A DNA stretch of 64,000 nucleotides from Nostoc sp. TCL240-02 (GTDB taxonomy: Bacteria; Cyanobacteriota; Cyanobacteriia; Cyanobacteriales; Nostocaceae). This document shows positions 62,165 through 64,000 of this stretch, in pieces. Where the stretch lies: positions 1,116,501-1,180,500 of the forward strand of contig NZ_CP040094.1 in the NCBI RefSeq assembly GCF_013343235.1, in the 5' to 3' direction. The notes under the pieces were generated by a model, which saw nothing but the letters and a program-made list of their open reading frames with translations, was not told where the DNA came from and searched no databases. The first letter of the stretch is position 1. Every line of letters starts with the position of its first letter. A program made the translations under genes and the position numbers.

Positions 62165-64000
62165 TTACTCATCTTCAGAGTAAGGGTCTAGGTCATCAGG
62201 CTCCATATCATTTGGTAAGTAGAGGTCAGAAAGGTCTTCATTGGAACCATTGCCAGTTGAACCTTTAGCTAGACCATCGCTGCCGACTGTTACCAAATCA
62301 ATTTGCTGGCGGTAGTAATCGACACTCTTAACTTGGACGGCGACGCGATCGCCTAATCGATAAGAAGCGCGATTTTTGCGACCGAACAGTGCCTGTTGTC
62401 TAGCGCGATATTCATACCAATCGTCTTTGAGAGAACTGACGTGTACCAATCCCTCTACCCGCAAAGGTACACCAGGATTACTGCTGGATTCTACCTCGGC
62501 TGCTGGTACTTCAATTTCTACAAAGAAACCGTAGGATTGAACGCCGGTAATCACGCCTTGAAATACCTGGCCGATGCGTTGCTTCATCAGTTGGGCTTTT
62601 TGCAGTCCGGCTAAATCAGCTTCAGCTTCTTGGACTTCTTTTTCTCGGTCGTTGATTTGGACAATTACCCTAGTCAAATCGCTTTGGAGTTCTTGTTGCA
62701 ATTCTGGGGGTAAAACGTTCCAGTTAATTTCCGTGTGGCTGGAGGAGTGGCGCAGGTTAACGCGTTCTCTGACACGGGTATTGCGGCGATCGCGTCCGTT
62801 TTCGAGTAGGCTGTAATACACTCTCTGCATCAGTAAATCTGGGTAACGTCGCAATGGGGCGCTAAAGTGGACATATTGCGGTAGTGCCAGACCAAAGTGA
62901 GATCCTTTGGTGGTGCTGTATGCTGAGGGCTTAAGGGTATCTTGCAACAAGTAAGTAAGAACTTGCTCAGAGGGAGATTCGGCAAAAGCTGTCGTTAAAT
63001 GTTGATAATCTAGGGGTTGGATATCTACTTCTGGATCTAGTGTGAGATCAACGCCTAAATTGACTGCCAATTTCAGCATTTCCTGAACATCTTCGACATC
63101 GGGCGTGCCTTGGACTCGCCAGATAGCCGGAACACCAAGAGCATTTAAGTGAGTTGCTACCAGTTGATTAACTAACAGTACCAACTCCGTGAGTAGCGAT
63201 CGCACAGGTAAATCATTCACTACCACTGTGCCAAGAATCCCTTCATCATAATAGGCGTTTTGGCTGGGCGGCAGATTTAACTGGAGGCTACCACGATTCA
63301 ATCGTACCTGTTTCACGCCTGTTTGCAAGGCTTGGAGGTCTTGCACTATTTGGACGACCTGTGGAGATTGATTGTGAGCTTCACCTATGAGAATTGCTTG
63401 GGCAAGTTCAGTACTTAGTGCAGTTTCTACGTTAATTACACTAGGCTGAATTTCCCACTCCAACACTTCTCCAGATTGGGGATCAATGGTAATTAAAAAA
63501 GAGATGGTTAAGCGATCGCTCCCAGGTACTAAAGAACAGCGTTCTGCTACAATTGGAGGCAAAATTGGCAGCACTAATTCTCCCAGATACACTGATTTAC
63601 CCCGTTTGAGTGCTTCTCTATCTAGGGCTTCATCAGGTTGGACATAGTGAGAAACATCAGTGATATGAACGCCTAAAAGCCAATTTCCGGCTAGGTTTTT
63701 TTCTAAACTAAAAGCGTTTTCTATAACTTTGGTGTCACCATTTACCCCTTCAATGGTGAGAGTAAACAAATTACGCAAATCCAACCGATTTTTTAGGTCT
63801 GCTTTGAGTAGCTTTTTGGGTAACTTGGCGGCGGCTTCTAGGACATGATCGGGAAAAGTCCGGGAAAGGTCGTGTTTGCAAGTAACTAAATCTATATCAG
63901 CAGCAGCTTCGGCATCGCTACCGAGGATTTGTACCACTCGACCAAGGGGAGGATATTGTGCCAACGGGTAACGCAAAACTTCCACATGAACAAGATGGTC
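62165..64000 (-). CDS. RNase II/R-family protein (partial at the right edge)
   Basis: About 611 residues are visible; the frame stays open to the window edge, so the N-terminus lies outside. The RNB domain is clear (LRNLFTLTIEGVNGDTKVIE; WLLGVHITDVSHYVQPDEAL; GSHFGLALPQYVHFSAPLRR) and is followed by an S1 RNA-binding domain (RIGQVFQGVITGVQSYGFFV) and an acidic tail. The segment that should hold the catalytic aspartates (DPxDAxDxDDA) reads EGVNGDTKVIENA instead, lacking the usual DD. ubiX follows after 17 bases, probably in the same operon. Confidence 0.88.
   Translation of the reverse strand, partial: DHLVHVEVLRYPLAQYPPLGRVVQILGSDAEAAADIDLVTCKHDLSRTFPDHVLEAAAKLPKKLLKADLKNRLDLRNLFTLTIEGVNGDTKVIENAFSLEKNLAGNWLLGVHITDVSHYVQPDEALDREALKRGKSVYLGELVLPILPPIVAERCSLVPGSDRLTISFLITIDPQSGEVLEWEIQPSVINVETALSTELAQAILIGEAHNQSPQVVQIVQDLQALQTGVKQVRLNRGSLQLNLPPSQNAYYDEGILGTVVVNDLPVRSLLTELVLLVNQLVATHLNALGVPAIWRVQGTPDVEDVQEMLKLAVNLGVDLTLDPEVDIQPLDYQHLTTAFAESPSEQVLTYLLQDTLKPSAYSTTKGSHFGLALPQYVHFSAPLRRYPDLLMQRVYYSLLENGRDRRNTRVRERVNLRHSSSHTEINWNVLPPELQQELQSDLTRVIVQINDREKEVQEAEADLAGLQKAQLMKQRIGQVFQGVITGVQSYGFFVEIEVPAAEVESSSNPGVPLRVEGLVHVSSLKDDWYEYRARQQALFGRKNRASYRLGDRVAVQVKSVDYYRQQIDLVTVGSDGLAKGSTGNGSNEDLSDLYLPNDMEPDDLDPYSEDE

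Noticed and set aside
1..64000. tRNA or rRNA genes
   Set aside because: I looked for T-loop motifs (GGTTCGAATCC type) and conserved rRNA stretches and saw none that fold; a tRNAscan run would settle it.

Overview
The window is chromosomal DNA of a filamentous, probably heterocyst-forming cyanobacterium of the Nostoc/Anabaena type. This rests on many HIP1-type GCGATCGC octamers, STRR-like tandem heptamers (CCCAATT, GGGGACT) between genes, and a gene content of acyl-lipid desaturases, helical carotenoid proteins, a RexT/TrxA2 pair, squalene-hopene cyclase, Uma2 proteins and CHAT/TPR proteins. No tRNA or rRNA gene and no complete insertion sequence was found.

Positions 1-12,750 are mostly housekeeping: argB, a DUF3153 lipoprotein, a divergent HxlR regulator/azoreductase pair with inverted-repeat operators, pdxH, an AI-2E family membrane protein, scpA, a sugar-nucleotide transferase, speA, ndk and a TerC protein. 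Long hairpin-forming GC-skewed repeats separate several of them; one element occurs three times within 8 kb. Positions 12,750-16,920 are a decay zone: a ParD antitoxin remnant whose start is now ATA, an IS701-like transposase fragment, a His-rich peptide with a double-glycine leader, and an Uma2 gene lacking a good start and carrying an in-frame stop. Positions 17,000-24,900 hold acs, TPR and Uma2 proteins, moaD, an acyltransferase, a GST and a methyltransferase.

Positions 24,900-33,900 are rich in redox and detoxification genes (methyltransferase, two SDRs, MFS, nitroreductase, old yellow enzyme, TrxA2 with its regulator RexT and a palindromic operator). They also hold two toxin-antitoxin loci: a RelE-like toxin broken by two small indels beside an intact antitoxin, and an apparently intact AbiEii-type pair. 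A 135-bp MITE with 9-bp target duplications lies upstream of the old yellow enzyme gene. Positions 33,900-42,400 carry hpnB and shc (hopanoid synthesis). Between them is a three-gene unit: a 1,135-residue TPR-CHAT caspase-like protease, a small zinc-ribbon protein and a four-helix membrane protein. This is the best candidate for an undescribed protease-effector system.

Positions 42,400-50,500 look like a stress island: two helical carotenoid proteins, DUF6335, DUF2267, a PfpI protease fused to a helical-bundle domain, an SRPBCC membrane protein, a zinc alcohol dehydrogenase and a broken cupin. Positions 50,500-64,000 contain a methionine gamma-lyase-like enzyme, the desC-desA-desB cluster, a NYN protein, a response regulator/histidine kinase pair, an O-methyltransferase, a degenerate CRISPR remnant without cas genes, ubiX, and an RNase II/R-family gene that runs off the right edge and has an altered catalytic aspartate motif.
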